DNA of 64,000 bases from Ornithinibacillus contaminans (GCF_001038425.2 NZ_LDPV02000024.1:1-64000); one strand, 5' to 3'; positions 45,274 through 56,181 are shown, numbered from the stretch's first letter. Made by a program: numbers and translations. Notes: generated from the sequence alone by a model not told the origin.

Positions 45274-46561
45274 TTGACGTGCCTCCTTCACTTGTTAAGA
45301 GATAAACCGTATCTTCTGTTATTTTTTCTCCAATTGCTTTGACATCATCTAGCTGTACTGCTTTTATCTTATCAATTAGTTGGTGAGGTGATATGTCTGC
45401 ATTCGCAATTACTTGCTGATAGAGCATTTCAATAATCCCTTGTGGGTGGTCTAACGTTTCTAATAGCTGATTAACAATTAATTCCTTTGATTCTGCTAAC
45501 TCGTTTTCCGATATATCACCATTTTTCATTGCCTTCATTTGCTCTTCTATTATTGCTCTAGCTTTTTCATAATCTCCAGGAGCAATACCACTAAATACTA
45601 GCAGTAAACCTTTATGGCTTTCGAGTCGCGAGGATGCATAGTATGCCAAGCTGTTCTTTTCTCGAACATTAATAAATAATTTCGAGCTTGGAAATCCACC
45701 TAATATACCATTAAACACTTGAAGTGCAGGATATTCTTTATCGCGATACGTACAATTCGTCCGGTAGCCGATGTGTAGCTTAGCCTGTTGAACATTTTGC
45801 TTATCGATTACTTCTTTCGGTGCATGATGATTACGCGATGGTGATTCTTCATCATTCGTACCCGTGGTAGCACCTGAGCTGGTGCGTTCCATATTCGCTG
45901 TCACAATTGCTTCCATCTTTTCTTGATCTAAATCACCAAGAATATAAATATCAACCTGATCTTCTTTAAGCATGGTCGTGTAGTAACGATATAAATCTGT
46001 TGCATTTAGGCTGTCTAAATCCTCTTCGTAACCATGAACATGAAGCTGATATGGGTCACCATCAAGCATCTCATCGAGTAGTCGCATATTTGCATATTGC
46101 ATTTTATCATCGATGATTGATTTGATTTTTTGGCGCAATGTTCCTACTTCACGGTTAAATACCGATTCTACAAATGCATCACCTTGAACATTCGGTTGGA
46201 AGATTACCTCATTTAGCAAACGAAACGAATCTTCGACTAAATTGGTTTCATTCGGTATAAATTTATCATTAGCAACCTCTAACCGGAAACTAATAATATG
46301 ATTATCGCCCTTTTTCCCACTATCCATTGATAATACTGAACCATACAAATCATCTAATGCAATTTGCAATTCTTTTCTACTTGGGTACTTCTTTGAGCCT
46401 TGTTGGAGAACATACGGTAACAAAGCACGTTTCGTAATGGTTTCGCGATTTAATGGCGCTTTAAACTTTACAACGATATGAACGGTTTTAAATTTTTTAT
46501 TGGGTATGACGTGAAGATTATAGCCATTCATATTCTTCACCTGTTCCTCAATGGTGACCAT
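45266..46561 (-). CDS. ymfF: M16-family protein YmfF lacking the zinc motif
   Basis: A 431-residue M16 homologue. At the position of HxxEH it reads LPYVLQQGSKKYPS, so zinc ligands are missing and it should be the non-catalytic partner of YmfH. The two M16 domains, including the GGFPSSKLFINVREKNSLAYYA substrate-groove segment read in parts, are otherwise full length. Active/inactive M16 pairs are known (for example AlbE/AlbF-type and mitochondrial MPP). Start ATG at 46561 behind AGGAGTTAGG. Confidence 0.93.
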   Translation of the reverse strand: MVTIEEQVKNMNGYNLHVIPNKKFKTVHIVVKFKAPLNRETITKRALLPYVLQQGSKKYPSRKELQIALDDLYGSVLSMDSGKKGDNHIISFRLEVANDKFIPNETNLVEDSFRLLNEVIFQPNVQGDAFVESVFNREVGTLRQKIKSIIDDKMQYANMRLLDEMLDGDPYQLHVHGYEEDLDSLNATDLYRYYTTMLKEDQVDIYILGDLDQEKMEAIVTANMERTSSGATTGTNDEESPSRNHHAPKEVIDKQNVQQAKLHIGYRTNCTYRDKEYPALQVFNGILGGFPSSKLFINVREKNSLAYYASSRLESHKGLLLVFSGIAPGDYEKARAIIEEQMKAMKNGDISENELAESKELIVNQLLETLDHPQGIIEMLYQQVIANADISPHQLIDKIKAVQLDDVKAIGEKITEDTVYLLTSEGGTSNE

Positions 46562-46723
46562 CCTAACTCCTCCATTTCAATTCTTTACATTCTTACGTTA
46601 TCTGCCTTAGTTTGTACGTTTTTGATTAATCCATAAACAATTTATTAATAACCATAGTTTACCATTATCCCCAACGGTAGCCAATGGAAAGCTAGCAACA
46701 CCACAATAGTATTAACCATTGAA

Positions 46724-46753
46724 AAAGCCGACCTGGAAATCCAAGTCGGCTTT
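46724..46753 (-). terminator. Terminator after the nup transporter operon
   Basis: Stem AAAGCCGACCTGGA / TCCAAGTCGGCTTT (46724-46737, 46740-46753) with one mismatch and a tight loop. Confidence 0.85.
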
Positions 46754-46761
46754 AGTTCGTA

Positions 46762-47715
46762 TTATCTACTTCCTTTAATATACGGAATTCCATTTGCGCG
46801 TGGTGCTTCTGCGCGTCCGATAAATCCTGCTAACGCTAAGATGGTAAGTACATATGGCGCAATAAGCAAGTAAATCTGCGGAATATCCTCTAGGATTGGA
46901 ATACCTGAGCTTACAATACTTAAGCTTTGGGCAAATCCAAAGAATAATGCCGCACCCATTGCACCTAGTGGATGCCACTTACCAAATATAACTGCAGCTA
47001 GTGACATAAATCCTTGACCTACAATTGTCGCATGTGAAAAATTCGAAACAATTGTTAGAGCAAACACAGATCCACCAAGTCCACCTAATGCACCTGATAT
47101 AATGACAGCGATATAACGCATTTTGTATACATTAATACCGTTCGTATCAGCCGCCATCGGATGTTCACCGACTGCACGTAAGCGTAATCCGAATGATGTT
47201 TTATATAAAACAAACCAAGCAATAAAGGCTACAATTAATGCAATATATGAGGTTACATAAATACCTTTAAAAAAGATCGGTCCGATAATTGGAATATCGG
47301 ATAATACTGGAATCGTCTTGGATAAGAAAGGCTGTGTAACCATATCGGTCTGACCTTTATCATAGAATATCTTTGTTAAATAAACACCAACACCTAGTGC
47401 GAGCATATTAATGGCTACACCACTAACCGTTTGGTCCGCTCTAAAAGAGACCGCTGCAACAGCATGTATTAATGAAAATATTGCGCCACCAATCATACCA
47501 ACAACAATGGATACCCAAGGGGTCCATGTTCCAAACATATCAGCAAAGGTAAGGTTAAATACGATAGCTATGAAAGCACCTATAACCATAAGTCCTTCTA
47601 GACCAATGTTAATAACACCAGATCGCTCACTAAACACGCCACCTAAGGCTGTAAAAATAAGGGGTGCTGAAAAGAATAAAATTGTAGGAACAACAGATTG
47701 TAAAATATCAAGCAT
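46762..47715 (-). CDS. nupQ: Nucleoside-type ABC transporter permease NupQ
   Basis: Second permease of a BMP-type ABC importer (branched-chain amino-acid permease fold, 317 residues, eight or more spans). Family landmarks are VFSERSGVINIGLEGLMVIG (residues 27-46) and the EAA-like loop LRAVGEHPMAADTNGINVYK (about 182-201). It starts directly behind nupP. The B. subtilis NupNOPQ system imports guanosine; purine nucleosides are the likely substrate here. Confidence 0.92.
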   Translation of the reverse strand: MLDILQSVVPTILFFSAPLIFTALGGVFSERSGVINIGLEGLMVIGAFIAIVFNLTFADMFGTWTPWVSIVVGMIGGAIFSLIHAVAAVSFRADQTVSGVAINMLALGVGVYLTKIFYDKGQTDMVTQPFLSKTIPVLSDIPIIGPIFFKGIYVTSYIALIVAFIAWFVLYKTSFGLRLRAVGEHPMAADTNGINVYKMRYIAVIISGALGGLGGSVFALTIVSNFSHATIVGQGFMSLAAVIFGKWHPLGAMGAALFFGFAQSLSIVSSGIPILEDIPQIYLLIAPYVLTILALAGFIGRAEAPRANGIPYIKGSR

Positions 47716-48762
47716 TTAGTTCCCCTCCTTTTTGAAGCGAAGTAACGCCCAACGAATAATATAGCTTGAAGCAACAAAGAAAATAATAACTGCCATAATA
47801 ATATCTACGAGTTCTGTCGGTACACCGGCACTAGGCATTTCACCAGCACCCTCTTTAAGCACACCAAATAATATAGCGGCTAAAACGACACCAAATGGAT
47901 TGTTTGCTCCAAGAAGCGCAACTGCAATCCCATCAAAACCAAGATTCGTAAATCCAGAAATTACGGATACATTACCATAAGTTCCTAGACCTTCCATTGC
48001 ACCAGCAAGTCCAGCAAATGCCCCCGCGATGACCATTGATAATATGATATTTTTACTAACATTCATACCAGCATATTTTGATGCATGGCGATTAAATCCA
48101 ACCGCTTTCAATTCATACCCAACCGTCGTACGTTGAATGATAAACCACATAATTGCGGCTGCAAATAAAGCAATTAAGATACCATAATGCATACGAGAAT
48201 AAAATGTAATACTTTTTAGCCATTCAGAAGCCAAAGATGCCGTTGTTGCAATCTGTTCAGTTGATGTATCATGATCTGTTAAAACAGAACGAACAATTTC
48301 ATTTGATACAAACATAGCAATATAGTTCATCATAATTGTAACAATAACTTCATGAACACCAATTTTAGCCTTTAACAAGCCAGGGATAAAGCCCCATAGA
48401 CCACCAGCTATTGCTCCTGCTAAAACAGCAAGCGGTAAGTGGATAATCATTGGTGCATCTACCGTTAACCCTACCCAGACTGCGGCTAACCACCCAACAA
48501 TAACTTGACCTTCTGCCCCGATATTAAATAATCCAGTACGAAATGCAAACGCCACAGCAAGTCCTGTTAAAATTAGTGGTGTTATACGGCGAATCGTTTC
48601 ACCTAATGTGAACGCATCATAAAATGCCCCATCCCATAGTGCTTTATATCCCTCAATCGGGTTATGACCAGAAATAAGCATGATAATTGCACCAACAATT
48701 AAGCCGAGAAGAACAGATATAATCGGTACTAAGATTCCAAATAAACGATTAGTTGACTTCAT
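47716..48762 (-). CDS. nupP: Nucleoside-type ABC transporter permease NupP
   Basis: First permease of the importer, 348 residues with about nine spans. It carries the FRTGLFNIGAEGQVIVGWLA segment (about 75-94) shared with NupQ, and the cytoplasmic coupling loop LKAVGFNRHASKYAGMNV (near 222-239). Its first 14 nt overlap the end of nupO, and nupQ follows directly, so the three are translated together. Confidence 0.93.
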   Translation of the reverse strand: MKSTNRLFGILVPIISVLLGLIVGAIIMLISGHNPIEGYKALWDGAFYDAFTLGETIRRITPLILTGLAVAFAFRTGLFNIGAEGQVIVGWLAAVWVGLTVDAPMIIHLPLAVLAGAIAGGLWGFIPGLLKAKIGVHEVIVTIMMNYIAMFVSNEIVRSVLTDHDTSTEQIATTASLASEWLKSITFYSRMHYGILIALFAAAIMWFIIQRTTVGYELKAVGFNRHASKYAGMNVSKNIILSMVIAGAFAGLAGAMEGLGTYGNVSVISGFTNLGFDGIAVALLGANNPFGVVLAAILFGVLKEGAGEMPSAGVPTELVDIIMAVIIFFVASSYIIRWALLRFKKEGN

Positions 48763-50290
48763 TAGAATCAGCCCCCTTTTCTGTTATACTTCCAGCCATT
48801 AATAATCCCAATTCTTGTTCATTGGTTTCCTCTGGCTTGCGAGTAGCTGTAATCTTCCCATCAAACATCACTGCGATTCGATCACTAACATTTATGATTT
48901 CGTCTAATTCGAACGAAATCAATAATACTGCTCGTCCTTTGTCACGCTCTTCAATCAGCTTTTGATGAATAAATTCAATAGCACCTACGTCTAATCCACG
49001 AGTTGGCTGTGCTGCGATTAATAAATCAGGAGAACGATCTATTTCTCGTCCAATAATTGCTTTCTGCTGATTTCCACCAGATAGAGCACGTGCAGGTGTA
49101 AATTCACTTGGTGTACGTACATCATATTCGGCAATGATTTCTTTTGCTTTATTATAGATTTCTTTATAATTTAAAACCGATACCTTTGAAAAAGGCTTTT
49201 GATAATATGTTTGCAGAACAATATTTGCTCCAATTGGATAATCTAATACTAATCCATACTTATGTCGATCCTGTGGAATATGCCCAACACCATGATTGGT
49301 AACTTTCCGTGGGCTTAAATTCGTGATGGATTTTCCGTTAACAGATATCGATCCAGACTGTGATTTCCGTAAACCAGTAATTGCTTCGATTAGCTCTGTT
49401 TGACCATTACCATCAACACCTGCTATCCCAACAATTTCACCAGCACGAACCTCTAAATTCAGGCCCTTCACCAAATCTACTTTTCTTGCATCCTTCACAT
49501 AAAGATCTTCAATATGAAGTACGACATCTTTTGGCTGAGCAGGCTTCTTTTCTGTTTTAAAGTTTACTTCTCTCCCTACCATTAATGAAGCAAGCTCATC
49601 TGGATTCGATTCGGCAACATTGACTGTTCCAATTCCTTGTCCTTTACGAATGACGGTACAACGGTCACATACTTCCATTATTTCTTTTAATTTATGTGTA
49701 ATTAAAATAATCGATTTTCCTTCTTTAACAAGCGAACGCATGATTTCGATTAGTTCACGTATTTCTTGTGGTGTTAGTACCGCTGTTGGTTCATCAAAGA
49801 TTAAAACCTCTGCTCCGCGATATAATGTCTTTAAAATCTCTACGCGTTGTTGCATTCCAACTGATATGTCACTAATTTTCGCAGAAGGATCCACCTTTAG
49901 ACCATAGCGATCGGAAATTTCTTGAATTTCTTCTTCTGCTTTTTTTATATTAATCTTGCCGAATTTATCCTTTGGCTCGTTACCTAATATAATATTTTGT
50001 GTGACGGTAAATGGCTCAACTAGCATAAAATGCTGATGCACCATGCCAATCCCTAATTCATTCGCAATATTCGGGTTTGTTATATTTACTTTTTCACCCT
50101 TTACTCGGATTTCGCCTGCTTCTGGCTGGTATAATCCGAATAACACATTCATCAAGGTTGATTTCCCTGCACCATTTTCACCTAAAAGTGCATGAATTTC
50201 ACCTTTTTTTAGTTGGACTGTAATGTTATCATTTGCTACAATACCCGGAAATTCTTTTCGAATATTTAACATTTCAATTACATACTCCAC
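48749..50290 (-). CDS. nupO: Nucleoside-type ABC transporter ATP-binding protein NupO
   Basis: Double-cassette ATPase of 513 residues. The first cassette has Walker A GENGAGKST (about 38-46), signature ISVGMQQRVEILK and Walker B LIFDEPTAVL. The second has a degenerate Walker A (GVDGNGQTEL, no GKS/T), signature LSGGNQQKAI and IAAQPTRGLD, the asymmetric pattern usual for sugar/nucleoside-type importers. Start GTG 50290 lies 8 nt after GAGGGG; the GTG at 50299 overlaps it. Energises NupP/NupQ. Confidence 0.93.
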   Translation of the reverse strand: MEYVIEMLNIRKEFPGIVANDNITVQLKKGEIHALLGENGAGKSTLMNVLFGLYQPEAGEIRVKGEKVNITNPNIANELGIGMVHQHFMLVEPFTVTQNIILGNEPKDKFGKINIKKAEEEIQEISDRYGLKVDPSAKISDISVGMQQRVEILKTLYRGAEVLIFDEPTAVLTPQEIRELIEIMRSLVKEGKSIILITHKLKEIMEVCDRCTVIRKGQGIGTVNVAESNPDELASLMVGREVNFKTEKKPAQPKDVVLHIEDLYVKDARKVDLVKGLNLEVRAGEIVGIAGVDGNGQTELIEAITGLRKSQSGSISVNGKSITNLSPRKVTNHGVGHIPQDRHKYGLVLDYPIGANIVLQTYYQKPFSKVSVLNYKEIYNKAKEIIAEYDVRTPSEFTPARALSGGNQQKAIIGREIDRSPDLLIAAQPTRGLDVGAIEFIHQKLIEERDKGRAVLLISFELDEIINVSDRIAVMFDGKITATRKPEETNEQELGLLMAGSITEKGADSNEVN

Positions 50291-50420
50291 TAAAGTCACC
50301 CCTCTTTTCCCTATTTCATGGCATATTGAATACTATTTGATTTCATAAAATAAAATCACCAAATGAAAAAGACGATTCTACCATCTTCTTCAGTTGAGGA
50401 TTTTACATAGACAAAACATG

Positions 50421-50447
50421 GGAAAAGACCGAATGTCGGTCTTTTCC
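50421..50447 (-). terminator. Terminator between nupN and nupO
   Basis: 12-bp perfect stem GGAAAAGACCGA/TCGGTCTTTTCC with a 3-nt loop. It probably lowers expression of the transporter below the abundant binding protein. Confidence 0.85.
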
Positions 50448-50456
50448 ACAGAATTA

Positions 50457-51560
50457 TTACTGTAGTGCTTTTACAAATGCTTCTAATTCTTCGTGTGTTT
50501 GTGGAACTTCCACGTCACCATTTAGAATTTTTTCTTGCCAGCTATTGACTTCTGCAACGATTTCTTCTGTCATTGCTTCTGTATTCGTAGTAGCAACTGC
50601 AATACCATCTTCTTCAATACCGAATTCTAATTGCTCTCCACCTGGGAACTCATCGTTCATTGCAAGTGTAGCAACTTGTTCAACAGCTACGTCTACACGT
50701 TTAACCATTGATGTTAAAGTTACATTGTAATCTCCTGCTTGACCTTCTTCATATTGGTCACGGTCAACACCGATTACCCAAATTTCACGTTCTGGATCAT
50801 TTTGCTTAATATCTTTAGCTTGGTTGAATACACCGTTACCAGTAGCACCAGAAGCGTGATAAATTACATCAACACCATTATCATACATATTAGCAGCGAT
50901 TAATTTACCTTTTGCAGCATCTGCAAAGCTTTCTGCATACTGCACATCTACTTCGATATCAGGATTTACTGATTTAGCACCAGCAATGAATCCAGCTTCG
51001 AATTTATTGATTAATGGTGAGTTTACACCACCGACAAATCCAAGTTTGTTTGTTTTTGTTTTAAGTGCTGCCGCAACACCTACTAAGAATGAACCTTGGT
51101 GTTCTTTAAAAGTAATACTTACTCCATTTGGAGCCTCTAAGATATCATCTACTAAAGCAAATTTAGTATCTGGGTTTTGGCCAGCAACTGTTGTAATATC
51201 TTCCTTAAGTTCGAAACCAATTCCATAAATTAAATCATAACCATCACGAACCATACGGTTTAGGTTAGGAATATATTCTTCTCTAGCGTTTGATTGTGCA
51301 TAGCCATAGCCTTCACCTTCAGTAAATCCGTGTTGGCTACCAAAAGCTTTTAATCCTTCCCATGCTGATTGGTTGAATGATTTATCATCAACTCCACCAA
51401 TATCTGTTACCATACCTACTGAAAAATCGCTTGCCGCTTCGTCAGATCCAGTACTATCGTTGTCAGCGTTATTTCCTTCTTCATCATCAGAAGTTCCACA
51501 TGCTGCTAGAAATAATCCTAGACCTAGAATTAATACAAGTAAAAAGCTTAATTTCTTCAT
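50457..51560 (-). CDS. nupN: BMP-family nucleoside-binding lipoprotein NupN
   Basis: Extracellular substrate-binding lipoprotein of the basic-membrane-protein (BMP/PnrA) family. Signal peptide with lipobox LAAC puts the lipid-bearing Cys at 21; an acidic D/E/N/S linker (about 25-45) follows; the mature domain starts with FSVGMVTDIGGVDDKSFNQS and contains YAESFADAAKGKLIA and the ligand-loop GVDRDQYEEGQAG. Total 367 residues. It feeds NupOPQ. A terminator sits between it and nupO. Confidence 0.94.
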   Translation of the reverse strand: MKKLSFLLVLILGLGLFLAACGTSDDEEGNNADNDSTGSDEAASDFSVGMVTDIGGVDDKSFNQSAWEGLKAFGSQHGFTEGEGYGYAQSNAREEYIPNLNRMVRDGYDLIYGIGFELKEDITTVAGQNPDTKFALVDDILEAPNGVSITFKEHQGSFLVGVAAALKTKTNKLGFVGGVNSPLINKFEAGFIAGAKSVNPDIEVDVQYAESFADAAKGKLIAANMYDNGVDVIYHASGATGNGVFNQAKDIKQNDPEREIWVIGVDRDQYEEGQAGDYNVTLTSMVKRVDVAVEQVATLAMNDEFPGGEQLEFGIEEDGIAVATTNTEAMTEEIVAEVNSWQEKILNGDVEVPQTHEELEAFVKALQ

Positions 51561-51671
51561 TAAATAATGCCCCCTAGATAAATTTTAAATGAATGTATTC
51601 CTACTTCTTTACTTACTACTATGTCTTTGATACTACAGGCTGAAATCACCTCCTAAAAGGAATGTAAAATC

Positions 51672-52397
51672 CTATATGCGCTTCCGAAACACATGGAAAC
51701 TAAATACATCAGAACGAAAATAGTTTAATGAATATAAAACAGCTTCATCGTCTTCTGTATAGTGCATCTGTTTTAGTAATAAAAGTGTTTTTTCAAAATC
51801 ACAATTTAAAATATTGTAAATTTTTTCGTTGTAGCTAACCGGCTCAATATATGTAATAGCATAACTAACTCGTTTTTTGGCATGCTCCTCCATTAATTTA
51901 AACAAGGAATCTTCTTGGTGAGCAGCTTCAATAGGAATTAATCCATGGGGTATTTTATCGACGCAAAATACAACTGGTTGTCCATCAGCGGTTCGTACGC
52001 GCTCTATTTTTACAAGCTTTTGCAATGTAGTGGACTTGAAATTAGTTCGGTCCTCTTCACTAGGATCGATTATATCCGTGGAATAAAACTGCGAACCTGG
52101 TTTTTTCCCAGCTTGTTCAATCATGTAGGTCACACTCGTTAATTGTTCGATACCTGATGAAACGATTGGTTTCGGATTTACAAATGTTCCGACACCATGT
52201 TTTCTAGAGACGACATTCTCTTCTTCTAAGATACGTAATGCCTCACGAAGCGTTGCTCTAGATACACCTAATTGCTTGGATAGTTCGAATTCGGATGGAA
52301 GCTTTTCATTTGCTTTATATTTACTCGTTTCAATATCATGTTTGATTCGGTCAATCACTTGTAAATATAAATGTCTTGCGTCTGCTTTAATTGACAT
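51672..52397 (-). CDS. ymfC: GntR/HutC-family regulator YmfC
   Basis: A 241-residue repressor with an N-terminal winged HTH ([20 protein letters not shown], about 32-51, and [12 protein letters not shown] wing) and a C-terminal UTRA ligand domain. Start ATG 52397 follows AAGGAGGG; the longer frame to 52478 has no ribosome site. It is 111 nt upstream of nupN in the same direction with no terminator between them, so it probably controls the transporter and senses its substrate or a product (inference). Confidence 0.92.
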   Translation of the reverse strand: MSIKADARHLYLQVIDRIKHDIETSKYKANEKLPSEFELSKQLGVSRATLREALRILEEENVVSRKHGVGTFVNPKPIVSSGIEQLTSVTYMIEQAGKKPGSQFYSTDIIDPSEEDRTNFKSTTLQKLVKIERVRTADGQPVVFCVDKIPHGLIPIEAAHQEDSLFKLMEEHAKKRVSYAITYIEPVSYNEKIYNILNCDFEKTLLLLKQMHYTEDDEAVLYSLNYFRSDVFSFHVFRKRI

Positions 52398-52532
52398 ATG
52401 CTCCCTCCTTATGCCCATAACAGATGAGACAACTAATTCCGACAATATCTGACAACTATACCTTGAATAATATATCATTTATTTTAAAACAAATAAATAG
52501 TTTTCACAAAAATTACGTACATAATTTAATTA

Positions 52533-52551
52533 TTACATACTAATCATGTAA
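52533..52551. promoter_or_regulatory. Candidate operator dyad upstream of ymfC
   Basis: TTACAT-N7-ATGTAA, 136 nt before the ymfC start, in an AT-rich stretch that otherwise holds only promoters and the spoIIIE terminator. GntR-type autoregulation would suit it, but the binding sequence of YmfC is not known to me. Confidence 0.3.
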
Positions 52552-52629
52552 ATTCCTGACATATTGTAGTCCTATAACGGTTTCATTCTATTTAATAATC
52601 GGAAAAATTCGTCAATATTTACGTTAAAA

Positions 52630-52676
52630 AAAGAGCAAGGAAAACATCTATATTACTACCATGTCACCTTGCTCAT
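52630..52676 (-). terminator. Terminator after spoIIIE
   Basis: AAAGAGCAAGG with CCTTGCTCaTTT around a 26-nt loop; minus-strand T7 run. Works in both orientations. Confidence 0.8.
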
Positions 52677-52695
52677 TTTTTATACAATTTTCTTA

Positions 52696-54972
52696 TTACG
52701 AAGTCTTTTCTTCTGTGTCTGTAACTAATACAGCTCTTGGTTTACTTCCTTCATAAGGTCCAACAATACCTCTTGCTTCCATTGCATCAATTAAGCGAGC
52801 AGCTCTCGTATAACCAATTCTGAACCGACGCTGCAGCATTGATACACTAGCACTTTGCATTTCTGTTATCATCTGAACTGCTTCATCATATAGTTCGTCA
52901 TCTACTTCTTGAACAACTTCATTCGTATCCTCAGGAATCATTTCTTCCTGATAATTTGCTTTTTGCTGTTCAATACAATGATCCACAATTCGCTCCACTT
53001 CTTCATCTGACAAGAACGCCCCTTGTACTCGGACCGGTTTAGAAGAACCAACAGGAAGGAACAGCATATCACCACGACCAAGTAGCTTCTCCGCCCCACC
53101 AGAATCTAAAATTGTGCGAGAATCGGTAGAAGAAGAAACACTAAAAGCAATTCGAGATGGAATATTTGCTTTTATGACACCTGTTATGACATCAACAGAT
53201 GGTCTTTGTGTTGCAATAATTAAATGAATACCAGCAGCTCGTGCCATTTGCGCTAGTCTTGTAATCGAATCTTCCACATCACTAGAGGCAACCATCATTA
53301 AATCTGCTAACTCATCAACAATAACCACTATATATGGTAGATTTGGTTGCTCTTCGCTGTTACCTGCATTTATATTATACTTTCGTACATATTCATTATA
53401 ACCCTCGATATTACGCGTTCCCGTGTCAGAGAATAATTCATAGCGTCGTTCCATTTCCGAGACCACTTTTTTTAATGCTCTAGAAGCTTTCTTTGGATCG
53501 GTTACTACTGGTGCTAGTAAATGTGGAATGCCATTATAAACATTTAATTCTACCTTTTTCGGGTCAATCATCATCATTTTAACTTCATGTGGCTTCGCAC
53601 GCATTAAAATAGTCGTGATAATGCCGTTAACACAGACACTCTTACCACTACCAGTCGCTCCAGCAATTAATAGATGGGGCATTTTATTTAATTCTGCTAA
53701 TACAGCATCCCCAGTAATATCTTTCCCAAGTGCTACTAATAGTTTAGAAGATTGCTTGCTTGTTGTACTATCCAATACCTCTCGAAGTGATACCATGGCA
53801 ATTTCTTTATTTGGCACTTCAATACCAACAGCAGACTTCCCTGGTATTGGTGCCTCAATCCGAATATCCTTCGCCGCTAAAGCAAGTGCTAAATCATCAT
53901 GTAAACTAACAATTTTACTTACCTTTACACCCGCTTCTGGATACACCTCATATTTCGTTACGGCAGGGCCAACATTTACTTTTGTTACTCGTGCTTTTAC
54001 GCCAAAACTATGAAAAGTTTTTTCCAACTTACGAACAACCGCTTGAATCTGAGACTTCTCTTGGAATTGTGTGTTATGAGCTGGTTCAGCTAATAGATTT
54101 GGCGATGGTAAACGATATTCTGGATTTTCTGTTGCGGTCATTGGCATAACCGTAACATCTTCTTCAGCTTCGTGATCTTCTGCAGTCGCCCGTAATGGTT
54201 TTTCGTCCACTGGAGGAGCTGAATCCACGTGCTCATCAAAGGCATAGGTTACATCAGGAAATTCAACTTCCTCATGCTTAATAGCTATATCAGCATCCTC
54301 TAATGGCTCTAACGGTTCATCTGCAAGCTTGCGCTGTTCTCTTGTTGTTTGAATCGTGCTAAATTTCTCCTTCACTTTTTCCACATTAGCACGGATATTC
54401 TTTACAAGCTTTAAGAAGAAGTCCCCTAATGAGAACTCGGTTAAAAAGATGACACCAATCACAACCGAGAAAACAGCGACAATATTAGCACCAACCGAAG
54501 AGAATAGATAATAACAAAAAGCAAAAATAAATGCACCAATCATTCCGCCACCGGTTTGACCAGAGGGTGCTTGTCCTGCCACAAAGTCAAAAAAGCTAAT
54601 CCATGTTGCCTTGATTATCGATGTATTACCGGAAAGGGCCACTAGTTGTTCATATACTTGGATATGCGTGTAAAGGAGTACGCCTAGTAGAATAATATAA
54701 AACCCAATCATTTTTTTATGTAAAAAATTTGGATAACGTCGTTTAACAATTAAAAAGATACCAATTACTAATAAAAAGATAGACGCAACAAAATACCATA
54801 CCCCTAGAAAAAATCTAAAAATATGCTCTAAACCTCCAGGTATAGCACCTTCACTAATTGCACTAGCTCCACTACCAAAAATTGCTAGAAAAACAAATAA
54901 CAGCCCTAACAACTCGGCCTTCACTGTTTTTCGCAATGTATTTTTCTTACGTTTCTTTCGCTTCTTAGCCAT
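52696..54972 (-). CDS. spoIIIE: DNA translocase SpoIIIE (FtsK family)
   Basis: Pumps the chromosome into the forespore and clears DNA from closing septa. The 758 residues have a basic N-terminus ([15 protein letters not shown]), four membrane spans (about 25-165), an acidic linker, the RecA-like motor with Walker [15 protein letters not shown] and Walker [14 protein letters not shown], and a C-terminal gamma winged helix ([17 protein letters not shown]) that reads SRS/KOPS sites. Start ATG 54972 follows AGAGGTGAG. Confidence 0.97.
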   Translation of the reverse strand: MAKKRKKRKKNTLRKTVKAELLGLLFVFLAIFGSGASAISEGAIPGGLEHIFRFFLGVWYFVASIFLLVIGIFLIVKRRYPNFLHKKMIGFYIILLGVLLYTHIQVYEQLVALSGNTSIIKATWISFFDFVAGQAPSGQTGGGMIGAFIFAFCYYLFSSVGANIVAVFSVVIGVIFLTEFSLGDFFLKLVKNIRANVEKVKEKFSTIQTTREQRKLADEPLEPLEDADIAIKHEEVEFPDVTYAFDEHVDSAPPVDEKPLRATAEDHEAEEDVTVMPMTATENPEYRLPSPNLLAEPAHNTQFQEKSQIQAVVRKLEKTFHSFGVKARVTKVNVGPAVTKYEVYPEAGVKVSKIVSLHDDLALALAAKDIRIEAPIPGKSAVGIEVPNKEIAMVSLREVLDSTTSKQSSKLLVALGKDITGDAVLAELNKMPHLLIAGATGSGKSVCVNGIITTILMRAKPHEVKMMMIDPKKVELNVYNGIPHLLAPVVTDPKKASRALKKVVSEMERRYELFSDTGTRNIEGYNEYVRKYNINAGNSEEQPNLPYIVVIVDELADLMMVASSDVEDSITRLAQMARAAGIHLIIATQRPSVDVITGVIKANIPSRIAFSVSSSTDSRTILDSGGAEKLLGRGDMLFLPVGSSKPVRVQGAFLSDEEVERIVDHCIEQQKANYQEEMIPEDTNEVVQEVDDELYDEAVQMITEMQSASVSMLQRRFRIGYTRAARLIDAMEARGIVGPYEGSKPRAVLVTDTEEKTS

Positions 54973-55129
54973 ATACTCACCTCTACCTACAAAAGCCATT
55001 TTTTATGATGAAGAGACTGGAACAAATGTGTATTGTTTGGATTGTATTCGTCATATCCCAGCCTCTATTAACTCTTGTTGAATAGATATAGTATATCATA
55101 GAGTAACCAATTTCTCGATTTCAAAAAAA

Positions 55130-55336
55130 TTACGAAATAATCGTACCTGGTGTATAGTTTTCATTTAAAAAATCTTGTGGATCTGTTGATAGTAATTGAA
55201 GTAATCGGTATGCCCCATCACTATTTTTTTCTACATATACTTGCTTGCCCCCGTAATTGATACATACCCGATTTGTATAGGCATCCGCTGCTATTGGAAA
55301 TATATCTGTTTCTGCTAGTGGTGTGTATAAAATCAT
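55130..55336 (-). CDS. ylzJ: YlzJ-family protein
   Basis: A 68-residue protein matching YlzJ by position (between tepA and spoIIIE) and by the start [14 protein letters not shown] and the [20 protein letters not shown] segment. Function unknown; no membrane segment or cysteine cluster. Its ATG overlaps the tepA stop by four bases (ATGA), so it is translationally coupled. Confidence 0.88.
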   Translation of the reverse strand: MILYTPLAETDIFPIAADAYTNRVCINYGGKQVYVEKNSDGAYRLLQLLSTDPQDFLNENYTPGTIIS

Positions 55337-56067
55337 TGGATAACCTCCTCTTGTCCCGTATCGTTGGCGTCCCCTATCAGTTCATTTAATTTTTCCATCG
55401 CTTCCTTAACTCCGCCAACCTCGTCAATTAACCCATACTCAACAGCATCTGTTCCAACGACATTTGTCCCAATATCACGGGTTAGATTTCCTTTTGCAAA
55501 CATAAGATCTTTAAACTTCTCCTCTTTTATGTGAGAATGATTAACCACGAAGTTAATAACCCTATCCTGCATTTTATCTAAGTATTCAAAGGTTTGTGGT
55601 ACACCAATAACAAGCCCTGTTAACCGTACGGGATGGATGGTCATCGTAGCAGTTGGCACAATAAATGAATAATCGGTTGAAACTGCTATTGGTACACCGA
55701 TAGAATGGCCACCTCCAAGAACAATCGAAACAGTTGGTTTGGAAAGCGATGAAATCATCTCCGATAACGCCAGCCCCGCTTCTACATCGCCTCCAACTGT
55801 ATTTAATAAAATAATCACCCCTTCAATTTTAGGGTTTTGTTCAATGGCAATAAGCTGTGGTAATAAATGTTCATATTTCGTTGTTTTATTTTGCGGTGGT
55901 AATTGAATATGCCCTTCAATTTGACCAATAATAGATAGTACATGAATATTGGAGTCAGGTGACTGTGGTACATTTGTTTGGCCTAAAGCTTGAATTTTTT
56001 GCACGAGTGAGGAAGAACCAGATTGTTCCTCCTGCCCTTCTTTTTTTTCTGTATCATTTTCCATCAT
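55333..56067 (-). CDS. tepA: ClpP-like serine protease TepA (YmfB)
   Basis: Cytoplasmic ClpP/crotonase-fold protease; B. subtilis TepA is linked to protein translocation and to spore SASP handling. After a 40-residue polar head, the fold runs from about 42 to 235; the nucleophile elbow is [10 protein letters not shown] (Ser about 122), the His is in TMTIHPVRL and the conserved glycine strand is [15 protein letters not shown]. 244 residues. In B. subtilis rnjB lies between dapA and tepA; here only 114 nt separate them. Confidence 0.92.
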   Translation of the reverse strand: MMENDTEKKEGQEEQSGSSSLVQKIQALGQTNVPQSPDSNIHVLSIIGQIEGHIQLPPQNKTTKYEHLLPQLIAIEQNPKIEGVIILLNTVGGDVEAGLALSEMISSLSKPTVSIVLGGGHSIGVPIAVSTDYSFIVPTATMTIHPVRLTGLVIGVPQTFEYLDKMQDRVINFVVNHSHIKEEKFKDLMFAKGNLTRDIGTNVVGTDAVEYGLIDEVGGVKEAMEKLNELIGDANDTGQEEVIQ

Positions 56068-56136
56068 AAGAACACCCCTTTAAAAATCACTATGGCTATA
56101 GTATGAACGGAAACAACTAAATACATTCTAGCGAAA

Positions 56137-56170
56137 AAAAGGATTCCCATACGAAGATGAGAATCCTTTT
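56137..56170 (-). terminator. Terminator after dapA
   Basis: 14-position stem AAAAGGATTCCCAT / ATGAGAATCCTTTT with one mismatch (56137-56150, 56157-56170), then minus-strand TTTTTTTCGC. Confidence 0.88.
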
Positions 56171-56181
56171 TAAGAAATATA

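Noticed and set aside
51643-51671. A near-perfect Shine-Dalgarno (AGGAGGTGATTT on the minus strand) in the ymfC-nupN gap with a 29-codon frame from its GTG
   Set aside because: The GTG is part of the ribosome site itself and no correctly spaced start codon follows, so I do not call a gene.
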